Source of the DNA: Blastobasis lacticolella | Lineage: Eukaryota > Arthropoda > Insecta > Lepidoptera > Blastobasidae | Length of the DNA: 64,000 nucleotides | Direction: 5' to 3' | NCBI GenBank assembly: GCA_905147135.1 | Contig: LR990046.1 | Coordinates: 15,096,501 to 15,160,500 of the forward strand | Shown: one piece after another, positions 47,301-57,065 of the stretch | Layout: every line of letters begins with the position of its first letter | Position numbering within the stretch: the stretch's first letter is position 1 | Translations under genes and position numbers: made by a program | Notes under the pieces: model-generated | Databases searched by the model: none | What the model saw: only the letters and a program-made list of their open reading frames with translations | What the model was told of the DNA's origin: nothing

Positions 47301-50300
47301 CATTAATTCACATAATTAAGTGTGAAGATGGTCTAATCAATTGTGTGATTATCTAACCTTGTAACTAATCGTGATGGTTTCTTTTCATTGTCGTTTTGTT
47401 GACTTTTTCGTTTCGTTGAAGGTGATGGTTACGATCGTTTAGCGATCTTGTTTATAGTGCCATAAGGTCTAATTTGGGGGATACCTCGTACGTGTGTAGG
47501 TGTAGTAGTGGTCATCCTACGTACTATGGTATAAAATTCAAACGTCACGCAAATCGTCTTATCTATTTCAGCAAGGGTAGTTTGCATTGTTATATTACGG
47601 TTTGAAGGATAAGGTAGCCTTAGGCCAGCATGTATAACATCAGCCTGCATTTCTGCATTTTTGTTTATGCCTATACCATAGCCTGTCTGTTAGTTTGTCG
47701 CCCAGTACTTTAAATAAAGATGCCGCTGCGGAGCGTTTAGAACACGTTGACAGCATGACGGCGTGTTTACGTCACGGCCAACGAGTCAGTCTTATCCCCA
47801 AGGCTCTCTAAGAGATTCATGTAAACCCTCCTCCAGCCCAGATCCTGGCGACGTTCTGGGCGTTCTGGCTGCCGCCGGTGCAGTACGGGATATACTTCCA
47901 CCGGCGGGCCTCCGCCCTCAACAACAACACCGACGCCCTGGACAAGCCGAAGCCGCCGCCGCAGCCTGAGAATGTGAGTAACGTGTGTAATGATGTGATT
48001 TACTTCGATCCACTTAACTGTAATTACACACATTCGGAATTTTGATGGTTATTCGCTACTATTACACAAGTTGGACGAAATCAGATAGTCAATAATTTTT
48101 ATATTCTGTTAGACTAGCGTTTTTAGCGTTCGAGTGCCAACTCACGACCAGTACAGTTAGGCAGCTAATAGGTACAGTTAAGGCCTTAAGAGGTGTGAAA
48201 ATGCTGCCACTTTAGGGAAAAAAACAGTTTTCGCTAACCATAATAGTTATCAAAAAATTGCCCAATTTTATGTCTAGAAATAGCAATAAACTATTTTTAA
48301 ATAGAAAAAATTTGACGAATGAAACGGCCGGTTTTCAAATGTCATGATGGGCAGGGTGGCAGCAGCCGCGGCGTGGGTACAGTTTTTTTATATTGTATAC
48401 AAGACAGGTATTTGACCGCCAGCTCACAAAAACATAGAAGAACATGTATAAGTAGATTTGTAATCGACCTCAAAGCTGCCTACTACCGTCGAACCGGTCA
48501 CTTGTAGAACACGTTTTCATGACACATCTGCTGTTCCAAATGTCACCGTATTCCATCCACACACGACACTCTTGAAATCGTAATAATAATCTCAGTTTGT
48601 TGAGTCACAGGCACAAGTATAGCTTACAATACTTGTGCCTCGATGGGGCTTGGGAGCGTTGGCCTAATGGTTATGGTAATGGTCCGACTCGTACAACGAG
48701 GTACAGGGTTCGAATGACTCTTTTCAGTGTTGTGTACTGTTATGCTGTTACGGCGAGAACAACATCGTGATGAAACCTGCACATTCAGGCGACCGAATGT
48801 GTAACCATATTCCAGTCTGGTCAGGTTTCCGGGTTCACCTGTTAACTGGGTCACGGAGGTCAGACGGCAGTCGCTCCACTGTAATTCGATTTGCCAAAAT
48901 CCTGGATTATGCTCAAGGTGGACCCCGGGCCCTAGCGCGCGAGAGCACTACCACCACCTACCACCTACCAGCCAAAATGAGAGGAAATTAGTCTTGTATG
49001 AGTGCCTCAAGGAGCTCATAGCAGCGGTTTACCTAAAACACCAACGAGAACTGAGCTCGTTTCTTGTTATTTGTAAACAAAGTATACTGTTTCGTCGTAG
49101 TATTTCCTGTATAACGTTTACAGGTCCATAACGATTAATTGGCGACCTTGTTTGCGGTTCCATAAGGCTCAACTTGGGGGATATGTCCAGCAGACAGCAG
49201 TGGACGGCAATAGGCTGATCGATCGATCTCCTATCTAGTCTATGGTATTTTCAGTTAACCGTAACCGTGTTACGCTTCGTTCAAGACGGATTGCACCAAA
49301 AAACTTATTTTTAGTGACACAATCTTCGACTTACATTACCTCTTGTGTGGGTTCTATAGGTAAATAAACCGATTGGCCTCATATCCTCTTGGCAGTTTCG
49401 CTTTTCAAACACATTATACTCACTTTTCTTTTTGGTGGCTATACGCTACTATAGGGCTGAACTCGCAGTTTGTGCCACTAAATAAAATATTTTTTCTGCC
49501 AAGTTGTGCACGAGCAGACTAACGTTATGTGGGTTTTCTAAACGTCTACTACCGCTACGAAGTGGATTTTTTCTTGTACTCGATAACGTAGGATAATCTA
49601 CGACGCCCTCAGTCTATAAGGATGGTCGGCCTCGCCTCGCGCCCTTTGAGGTTTGCCAAAAACCGACACCGAACACGTTAGTATAGATGTTCTGAGACCG
49701 AACGTCGCGTCGTCGATGGGGCTGTTCACACTCACGACCTCGCGATAATTAAAAAAAAAAAAGTGGACAAATTCACACAGCGCCATCTAGCCCCAAAGTA
49801 AGCAAAGATTGTGTTATGGGTGCTAGATAACTGATAAACTACTTATATACTTTTAAATACATACTTATTATACATAGAACACCCAGACCCGTAACAGAAA
49901 TTAAAATTCATCATTTCAATTTCTGCCCGGCCGGGAATCGCACCCGGGACCTCTTGTGTGGCAGACCGGCATGCTGACCACTGAACCACTCAGGTCGTCA
50001 TTCCCATGTAGATAAGCCCTCGAGGTAGAGCTCGTCTAGTCTAAGATGACGCGCCCCACTACTTAGTTAATTGATTTCGATGTGTGAGTGCAAATATTAA
50101 TAACGACACTTCATCTGTGTGGGAGCCAATGAACGACGCGTGCTCCTACGTTTGAATCTTACCGGCAACTGAATGACCAATTACAACGGCATTTGTATAT
50201 GTATTGCGTCCATATTTTAAACTTGCTTGTGTGCGGTAATGCGATAGTGGGGCGCGTCATTTTAGATTAGACGAGCTCTAACAAGGTATGTTATAGCCCC

Positions 50301-53300
50301 AGAAACTTGACCCCAAACCCTTCCCACAGCGCTCGACCTGCTCGGAAGCGACGCAGGCCTTCGCGCTGATCACGAGACACGCGCAAGCCGCCTACTCCCG
50401 GCCGAAGGTGCTGGTGTGGTCGGCGCTGTACGCGGCCGCGCTGGCCCTGTTCGTGCAGGCGCAGATATATGTGCAGCTGCTCTGGCGGCAGATACAGGAG
50501 GCTACTGAAGCGCCGGTGAGTACCAACGAAGATACACGATGACGGAGATACGAGGTATTACAAACGTCCATAGGCTGCGGTGACTGCTTACCACCAGGCA
50601 GGCCGTAAGCTTGTTTGACACGATAGTGGTATAAATAAAATTTGCGGACTAAAAATCTTTATGGCCGACTTTTCCAGAAACTCAATCTAGAAAGCAAATT
50701 TAATTTTATATGTAATATGGTTATAATTTGAAAGACCTGTCCTTTTAGTAAACGATATTTTGTTTTTAAAAAATGCGAATCAAGCTCAAAACTGTAATTT
50801 TTTTCAAGTGTCAGGCAACAAACCTTGAGTCGAATATTTGTGCACCACGATAGTACAGATATTTAAATAAGGTCACGCCTGTATTCTACATACGTCATAA
50901 ATTTGTATGAATTACTTGCAGTCCCCCGTGTTTAGTCCGAAACTGCTGACTGACATGCTACTAACCCCTGGAATCGTGTTACTTCCCCAGGACAGAAAAT
51001 ACCTACCCACTCGAGAAGAATGTAGCTTTCTATTAGTGAAGACAATTTCGAAAACTGTTCGGTAGTTTGGGATATTAGTGTATTAAAACACTCTTAAGAC
51101 CTAAATACTCTAAACAGACTCTAAATAGACTGTTAAATGTTCTTTCCGGTAATTTTGTGTGCAATAAAGAGTTAATCTATCTATCTATCTGTCTATCTTA
51201 AGCTTTTAACTCTAGATTACCACGGATAATTACTAAAACTAACAGTTTTCATTGTCACTAACGACCCTCCCTGCCTTCGCACGGGCAGTAACCATAGCAA
51301 ATTATACACCGTAACCCTCCTCGCGAATCACTCTGTCTATTAGTGAAAACCGCATAAAAATCCGTTCAGTAGTTTTTGACTTTATCGCAAAAAACAGACA
51401 GACACGGGGCGTGGGACTTTGTTACATTAGTGATTTTACTTACCGAAGACACAACCACATGTGTCTCGTGAGATACCTAATAGATCATACCTGGCCTGCC
51501 ACTGCTGGACTATAGCAATTTGTTTCGTTGGTGTTGGCAATAGACAACATTTTCACATTCATTGTTATTCAGACTTTTTATGATTCTCATTTATTTGAAC
51601 AACTAAAGAGCAAAAATGTGTTGCAGGCTTTAATTTAATAAATAATAATAACTAATCGTGGACAAATTCACACCGCGCCATCCAGCCCCAAAGTTAGCAA
51701 AGCTTATGCTGTAGGTGCTAGGTAACTGATAAACTACTTATATACTTTTAAATACATACTTATTATACATAGAACACCCAGACCCGTAACATAAATTAAA
51801 ACTCATAATTTTAATTTCTGCCCGGCCGGGAATCGAACCCGGGACCTCTTGCGTGGCAGACCGGCATGTTGACCACTGAACCACTCAGGTCGTCAGGATT
51901 GGGAAAACAAGGACTTTCTGTTTATAAGTAAGGACTGTGTTTGAAGTCATAAACCTTGCGACATTGAAGTGGTTTGTTGGGATTAGTCCAGTATATAAAT
52001 ATACATAAATTAGTTATAATCCGCGTCATGAAAGAAGAGACTTGTCAAATGGCAGTATTTCGCGCAGGTAATCGCCTACTGCGCAAGTCGAACCATTTGA
52101 CCCGCCAAGTCTCTTCTTACATGACACTAGTTATACCTAATGCGCTAATTACATTAGAATAAATTCATTAGCCTAAATTCGGAAGCAAAAAATGTGAGAG
52201 CAAATTAAAGTGGAATGTATTGCTCATAGAATATGTAGTCCATTTTTGTAGCACTTATATGATGTTACGCATCGCTCAGCCACATAAGCAAAAATAAATC
52301 CTAAGAATTTTTCAAAAAAAAACAACAATTGCTCGTTGTTGTTTTTATTAAATCAGGATGCATAAAATATAATCTATTTTAATTATGCACTTATCACCAA
52401 TATAAACAATGACAATCTTGAGGAAAAAATTATTAAAAACTGATTCGGTCGGGAAAAGGTGATGATGAAAATAGTAATTATCAAATTAACATAGCCGGTA
52501 TGGTTATTATCTAGTATGTTTAACCTAGATTAGATTACCTTTCTTTACAAGATATACGAGCATGCGTCTAATCTATCATAATCGTGTTTATAACAGACAT
52601 ATCTGAGACTTATTTAGAATAATATTAGACTAAATGATGTCGTGACAATATTTGATCTTGTCTATGTATTGCTGCGAAGCGGAATGGAATGAAATTGTAA
52701 AGTGCGTGTCAATAGAAACAGACAACGATAATACTGAATCGTTGTCTCGCTGAATGAGCCGTTTTCAACTCTAACTTCTGACAAATTGACATAGATGGCG
52801 CGCTCTAACGAGTGAAGCATTATTCTAATCTCTTGGCTGTATGGTTATTGATATTCATATTTATTCCGATGTAATTTATATAGATTTATTAATTCAAAGG
52901 TTTTTGGATGTTATTGCTCCTTGGTGCTGAACTTTATAACTTATAGTAGGGAAATGATTTCTGGTTGACTGTAAGATAAAATTGGATGGTAGATGTATTC
53001 CGCCTTTGTACCTTAATCGGCAGGTAGTTTAAAAAAAACTTCAGGTTACAATGATAGCACTTTAGCAAACAATAACTAGCGGTTTAATTTGTTCTGAGGC
53101 AATTAATTATTTTTTTATATTGTACTGTAGGCAAACAGGCAAGCGGGCCACCTGATGAAAAGTGGTCACCACTGCCTATAGACGTTAGCAACACCAAGAG
53201 TATCGCCAAGGCGACACTCAATGAATGATGACAGTCACACTAGCAGTCACACATAAGCCATACAACTACAACCATACAGCCAAAAGATTATAAATAATGT

Positions 53301-56300
53301 TTAAGTCGCTACAGCGCGCTATCTATGTGGATTTTTGTGAAGCTAGGTTTGAAAACGGCTCATTATATTGTGTTTTTCTAATTAGATTTGTCTTTTGCGA
53401 ATCGGCACATTCATGTCCCGTCATCGTCATAGAAACGCATTAGGCGGGCAACGCATTGGTGACTCCCCTGGTGTTGCCGATGTCCATAGGCGGCGGTGAC
53501 CACTTTCCATCAGGTGGCCCGCTTGCCTGTTTGTCTGCTAAGTAACATAAAAAAAAAAAAAAAAAAAAAAAAACCAGCAGTGGGGCAGTCCGCAGTACGG
53601 ACTACCTAAGGAGTTTCTAGGTCAATGAATGGCAGCCTTTCTACTGTAATTACCTTATCTGCCAAATCCTTGATCATGGCGGGCCCCAGGCCATCGCGCG
53701 CGAGAGCACAACGGGAAATTACCGCCAAGATAAGATAAATACAGAAACTAATCTGCCGCCAATAAGGAATCTTATTCTTTGTCGTTCTGATTAGGATTTT
53801 AATACGACTTTTAAATTCAACCTATCAGAATCCGCGATACTTTTCACGCAGGCTTTGCCCTCCGCGAATTCTGATTGGTCGAGTTCGAAGTTCGAATTCG
53901 GAAACCTGACCAGGAAAACGAATAAGGCCAGCCATACGCTCGACCTAGGGGGCTCGCGGGGAATCCTCGCGCTGTGAGATCTCAAATTGGACATTTTCAC
54001 TACCCACAAATCTTTATCAAAACGTCATTGAAATTGATCTTCGACAATATACGACTGTTGAAGGTACTTGAGAAAATACTTTTTTGCTGCAATAGACATT
54101 TCAATGTCATTATTATTGGAGATCTGTGGATAGAAAAGATGTCGAGCTCTAGATGTCACTGCCCGAGAATTAGACCCCTGTAATATGCTTATTATTCTTA
54201 CATGTGTTGGCTTTTCGACGAACTGAGTGGTTCAGTTGGTTAACATGCCATGCAGAGGTCCCGGGTTCGATTCCCGGCTGAGCAGAAATTGAAATGGTGA
54301 ATTTTAATTTCTGGTACGGTTCTGGGTGTCGTATGTATAATAAGTAAGTAGTTTATCAATTATCTAACACCCATGTCACAAGCTTTGCTTATTTTGGGCT
54401 AGATGGCGCTGTGTGAATATCCTAGCATACATACTATTACATACATACATAAAGCTCACGCCTTTTTCCCACTGGTGGGGTAGGCAGGGCCTATGGACCG
54501 CCACTTTGCTCTGTCCTGACACAACTCCCAACTTGTCCTAGCATAGATATCTTTATTGCACACAAAATTACAAAAAAAGAACATCTAACAGGTCTATTCA
54601 AACATTGTGGGCAAAGGTGGCCTTACATGCGATTTCCAGGCAACCCTTGTCTAGAAAGAGAAAAATATAAAAATCAGTCAGACAAGCAACAAATATAGCA
54701 TATTTATTTACTTATTTATTACGCCCGCAGGTGGCGTACAACGGTGCAGTGGAAGCGGTCCAAACGCTGCTCGGCGCGTTGGGCGCCTTCATAGCCTCCA
54801 TCCTCAGCTACGCCTGCCTCCCGGCGCCGGTCGCGGCAGTGCAGGGCGTCGCCATGTTCCTAGGGACGTTCATACAGAACGTATTCGTATCGTACGCCGG
54901 CTATATAGTGATGGGAATGCTGTTCCATTACACCATCACTTTGGCTAGGTGAGTTGGCAACCCACTTTGAATTGAATTGTCTATGGACCAAGAATTTCTA
55001 CTACAAACCGCTTATGTCAGATAACGTTAGCTTATGTCAAATCCCATACTTTTTTTCTACCACAAACGATTGTAGATTAACGAAACCTCTTGGCTAAGAC
55101 CGCAGGTAACAGACCGGGTCGAAGTTGATATCTTTGGCATTAGTATGTATTCAAAATATTATAAATATATGCACTTATTGGTTAAGTTGTTGTAACATTA
55201 ATTAATAATAATAATAAATAATAAAAGTCTTTATTACGGATGACACAGATCCATACATTAAATTCGAAATATACAATATAAAAATAATTATTTTGTAAAT
55301 ATATAAATGTAAAATGTAAATATATAAAAATTAAGTTTGACTGTTGTATATATTGAGATAAGTACCTTAATGTAAATAATGGCTCTCAAGACATTTTGGT
55401 TACTCAACTATAAGTCTGGAAGCATTTGAATAATAAATAAATAAGTGACTAATATGCATAAACTATGCGTACAATTTTAATACGGTCGCCAATATGTCGC
55501 TATGGACTCATTGACCGTAACGAGACGAATCTCTGTATAGAAAATTAAATACAATAAAAAACAAACGGCCCGTAGTCTAGCGGCGGCGTGGTTGCGAGTC
55601 CGATAACAAAAGATAAGCAACGCATACCGATGCCGATAATTGGATGACCGTGTCGTACTTTGAAACACCACAACGAGCTCGCCATTCGCTAGGCCTCCTA
55701 ATACTGTTGGCGCAACGAGGTTGACCAAAGTCTTCCGCCGGGGACCCGGAGACTGGATTCAAAGATTTATTTGTAAGAGATGGATATTACCGTGGTTTTC
55801 AATAATCTTCAATAGTTGAATCTGGGGCCCCATGAGGACGCCCCATTTATTTTACTTTTTGAAATGGAAATTCAGCAATTGGTGATTTGAAGTCTGAAAC
55901 TGGTTGGTAGGCTATGGCGACTAGGCTGTTCCTAGACAGGCATACTCCATCAACGGCCGCATCGTCAATTACCACCAGATAAAATGGCGCGCAAATACCT
56001 GACTAGTCAATCTAAAAAAAATACCCGTAGACTGTCGACTGCCGTGTGGCATCCCGTATCGCTATAATAAAAAAACTGATTTAACTATATCCTCTGTTCT
56101 TTCTATTGCAGCGCCAAAATCGCGGGACAAATCAGCGACGAGAGCTGCTTCGGGCTTATATTCGGTATCAACACCCTAATAGGGACCGGTCTCCAGTCCA
56201 TACTGACAGCGGTACTGATCCAGGCCTTGGAGCTACCCATCGCCTCCCAGTACTATTCGCTCAGTGGTCTGTTCATGCTCGTCGCTTCTGCTTGGATCGT

Positions 56301-56361
56301 CGGTTGGATGGTGAACGCGTGCAGACAGAAACGTGTAGTGAATATAAACAATCAGTATTAA
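44131..56361 (+). CDS. SLC19-family vitamin transporter (thiamine/reduced folate carrier type), seven exons
   Basis: Join of 44131-44365, 45739-45869, 46138-46282, 47837-47973, 50330-50515, 54731-54948 and 56112-56361: 1302 nt, 433 codons plus stop, all phases consistent. It begins MENWIVVTLFLCLFG. The N-terminal block IRPSEPFVSEFLLGPWRNI followed by an acidic turn and VYPVGTYSYL is characteristic of SLC19 carriers. So is the later YIYAKV...YPRVSSYTRIAALFGRFLSG segment, where exon 2 joins exon 3. Alternating hydrophobic segments fit a 12-helix major-facilitator fold. The central loop (DKPKPPPQPEN) is Pro-rich and short. Family members carry thiamine, folates or related compounds across the plasma membrane; which one here cannot be decided. 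The protein is at the short end for the family because both termini are brief. ATG 44131 is the first in frame. Confidence 0.92.
45739..45869 (+). CDS. SLC19-like transporter exon 2
   Basis: The acceptor is gtacatttcag and the donor is GCAAAG|gtaatc. It encodes GLSGTAVYAILLWTESLEW and a second helix ending TYIYAK. It restores the reading frame to phase 0. Confidence 0.92.
46138..46282 (+). CDS. SLC19-like transporter exon 3
   Basis: The acceptor is cccatacttag and the donor is TTTACAG|gttagt. It encodes VDPSKYPRVSSYTRIAALFG and GVMDYRQLNYITFT. This is the well-conserved intracellular loop and following helix of SLC19 carriers. The donor is followed directly by a 28-bp tandem repeat. Confidence 0.92.
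46302..46388 (+). repeat. About 28-bp tandem repeat, three units
   Basis: aaggtgatgcacagttggagaaaactat, aaggtgatacgcagttgggaaaactag and aaggtggtacgcagttagggaaaactag are adjacent. A degenerate fourth follows. It starts 20 bp inside intron 3 of the SLC19-like gene. Confidence 0.85.
46548..46965 (+). repeat. Common dispersed repeat (gacggtcaagtgcgag ... gtgaccctataagggttc)
   Basis: aaaaaagacggtcaagtgcgaggcggactcgcgcaccgaggg at one end and acggacggacaacaaagtgaccctataagggttctg ... gaggtacgggaccctaaaaa at the other are the typical ends of a widespread lepidopteran repeat. Recognised from general knowledge; only one copy is in the window. Confidence 0.6.
47837..47973 (+). CDS. SLC19-like transporter exon 4
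   Basis: The acceptor is accctcctccag; phase requires this site and not the cag three bases further on. The donor is GAGAAT|gtgagt. It encodes AQILATFWAFWLPPVQYGIY and then the start of the hydrophilic central loop. Confidence 0.9.
48648..48958 (+). mobile_element. SINE family A with damaged head
   Basis: gggagcgttggcctaatggttatggtaatgg head, then a direct jump from gggttcgaatg to actcttttcag, losing the end of the tRNA-like part. The body is complete to gcgcgagagcac. Confidence 0.85.
49763..49999 (-). mobile_element. tRNA-Gly-headed SINE (family B)
   Basis: From gtggacaaattcacacagcgccatct to caggtcgtc, complete. An A-run (49751-49762) abuts its 3' end. Confidence 0.9.
50026..50280 (+). mobile_element. 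TA-flanked palindrome-ended MITE, copy 2
   Basis: Ends tagagctcgtctagtctaagatgacgcg and cgcgtcattttagattagacgagctcta, TA at both borders. The copy lies only 50 bp before exon 5 of the SLC19-like gene. Confidence 0.9.
50330..50515 (+). CDS. SLC19-like transporter exon 5
   Basis: The acceptor is cccttcccacag and the donor is GCGCCG|gtgagt, with phase 0 at both ends. It encodes the rest of the central loop (RSTCSEATQAFALITRH) and a helix rich in Ala and Leu (VLVWSALYAAALALFVQ). GC content is much higher than in the flanking introns. Confidence 0.92.
50551..50641 (+). mobile_element. LINE 3' tail fragment
   Basis: gtattacaaacgtccataggctgcggtgactgcttaccaccaggcaggccgtaagcttg matches the tail of 2091-2276. 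Confidence 0.7.
51174..51198 (+). repeat. (ATCT)n microsatellite after a LINE-type tail
   Basis: gtgtgcaataaagagttaatctatctatctatctgtctatc: a short tetranucleotide run follows a tgtgcaataaa LINE-like end. Confidence 0.7.
51659..51894 (-). mobile_element. tRNA-Gly-headed SINE (family B)
   Basis: Complete copy from tggacaaattcacaccgcgccatcc to caggtcgtc; very similar to the one at 49763-49999. Confidence 0.9.
52025..52125. mobile_element. About 100-bp palindromic MITE
   Basis: gtcatgaaagaagagacttgtcaaatgg pairs with ccatttgacccgccaagtctcttcttacatgac. The centre gcgcaggtaatcgcctactgcgc is itself nearly palindromic. Confidence 0.75.
53110..53572. mobile_element. Two LINE tails in inverted orientation
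   Basis: 53110-53222 (minus) and 53450-53572 (plus) carry the same ccatcaggtggcccgcttgcctgttt tail block. The second ends in an A tract of about 23. They are about 230 bp apart in intron 5 of the SLC19-like gene and could pair in the transcript. Confidence 0.75.
53593..53732 (+). mobile_element. SINE family A 3' half
   Basis: gtcaatgaatggcagcctttctactgtaattacc ... gcgcgcgagagcacaacgggaaattaccgccaagat. Confidence 0.75.
54217..54420 (+). mobile_element. tRNA-Gly-headed SINE (family B)
   Basis: gacgaactgagtggttcagttggttaacatgcc head with a short deletion in the anticodon region, followed by body and gctagatggcgctgtgtgaa tail. Confidence 0.88.
54436..54700 (-). repeat. Two adjacent LINE-like 3' end fragments
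   Basis: 54436-54545 (acatacatacataaagctcacgcc ... gtggggtaggcaggg) and 54547-54700 (gatatctttattgcacacaaaattacaaaaa) both resemble reverse-oriented LINE tails common in Lepidoptera. They end about 30 bp before exon 6 of the SLC19-like gene. Confidence 0.55.
54731..54948 (+). CDS. SLC19-like transporter exon 6
   Basis: The acceptor is ttacgcccgcag and the donor is TTGGCTAG|gtgagt. It starts VAYNGAVEAVQTLLGALGAF, a conserved YNG helix of the family. Two further hydrophobic segments follow. Confidence 0.93.
54981..55103 (+). repeat. Dispersed 123-bp repeat, copy 2
   Basis: Nearly identical to 11980-12102; begins 32 bp into intron 6 of the SLC19-like gene. Confidence 0.85.
56112..56361 (+). 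CDS. SLC19-like transporter exon 7 (C-terminus)
   Basis: The acceptor is ctttctattgcag; the stop TAA is at 56359-56361. It encodes FGLIFGINTLIGTGLQSILT and a last helix ending at a short basic tail (ACRQKRVVNINNQY). The frame differs from a longer open frame over the same bases, which begins MQRQNRG and has no family features. Confidence 0.93.
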
Positions 56362-56799
56362 CTGTAGAGGTCAGTGTGCGGTGTCTAGATTGTAAGGCTT
56401 ACGGTGTAAGGGTACTTATGAATTCGCAAGACTGTAGCTCTAATTTCGAATGTTGATAAATTGGTAACAATGATGGTGTTCACGATTTCAGATGGCGCTA
56501 GTGAGGCGTAAGGTTGGTTGTCAAAATACTGTCGTGCTATTGGACAGAGCCAACTGCTATGAAATGACATATCTATTCCAACCAATGACAGGGCTTTATA
56601 TTGACAGCAGAGCTTATGTCACAGAAGCGCTATTTCGTGGATTTTGGAATCCTGAAAACCCTCATTAAAATTTCATCGCGTAATCGTTGTTACGCATAGA
56701 GGCGATTGGTATTCCGTGGCGGTATATTGTTAGTCGTAAAGTTGTAACTAAAAGGTGCAAGTAATTATCTTGTGAGCCCTAACTTTTAGAGGCCTGGAA

Positions 56800-56805
56800 A
56801 ATAAA
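56800..56805 (+). terminator. Candidate poly(A) signal of the SLC19-like gene
   Basis: An AATAAA hexamer sits about 440 bp after the stop codon and just before a palindromic element at 56831. It is the first strong hexamer in the 3' flank. Confidence 0.4.
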
Positions 56806-56830
56806 ATCCTGCAAAGTAAACGCGAGTTTT

Positions 56831-56955
56831 AGGCGCTGTCCTAATAGGCAATTGGCAACGGTGGTGCGACCATAGTCGTACGACGGACGTTGCCCGACCA
56901 ATAGGAGACCACAAAACCGCCCGTCGCACTACCGTTGCCAAAGAGGACAGCGCCT
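56831..56955. mobile_element. 125-bp palindromic MITE
   Basis: aggcgctgtcct ... ttggcaacggtggtgcgac pairs with gtcgcactaccgttgccaaagaggacagcgcct. A short cgtacgac-rich loop separates the arms. Confidence 0.8.
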
Positions 56956-57065
56956 CATGCTTATATATAACAGATATTGACTTCAGTAGTTATGCAAAAT
57001 GAAATTATGCGAAACGAGTTGAATTAAGCTCCCGTTACGCCAAATTATTATTACGACGAGTAAGA

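Noticed and set aside
56106..56456. 116-codon frame starting MQRQNRG
   Set aside because: It overlaps exon 7 of the SLC19-like gene in another frame; the gene's own frame joins exon 6 correctly and has family motifs.
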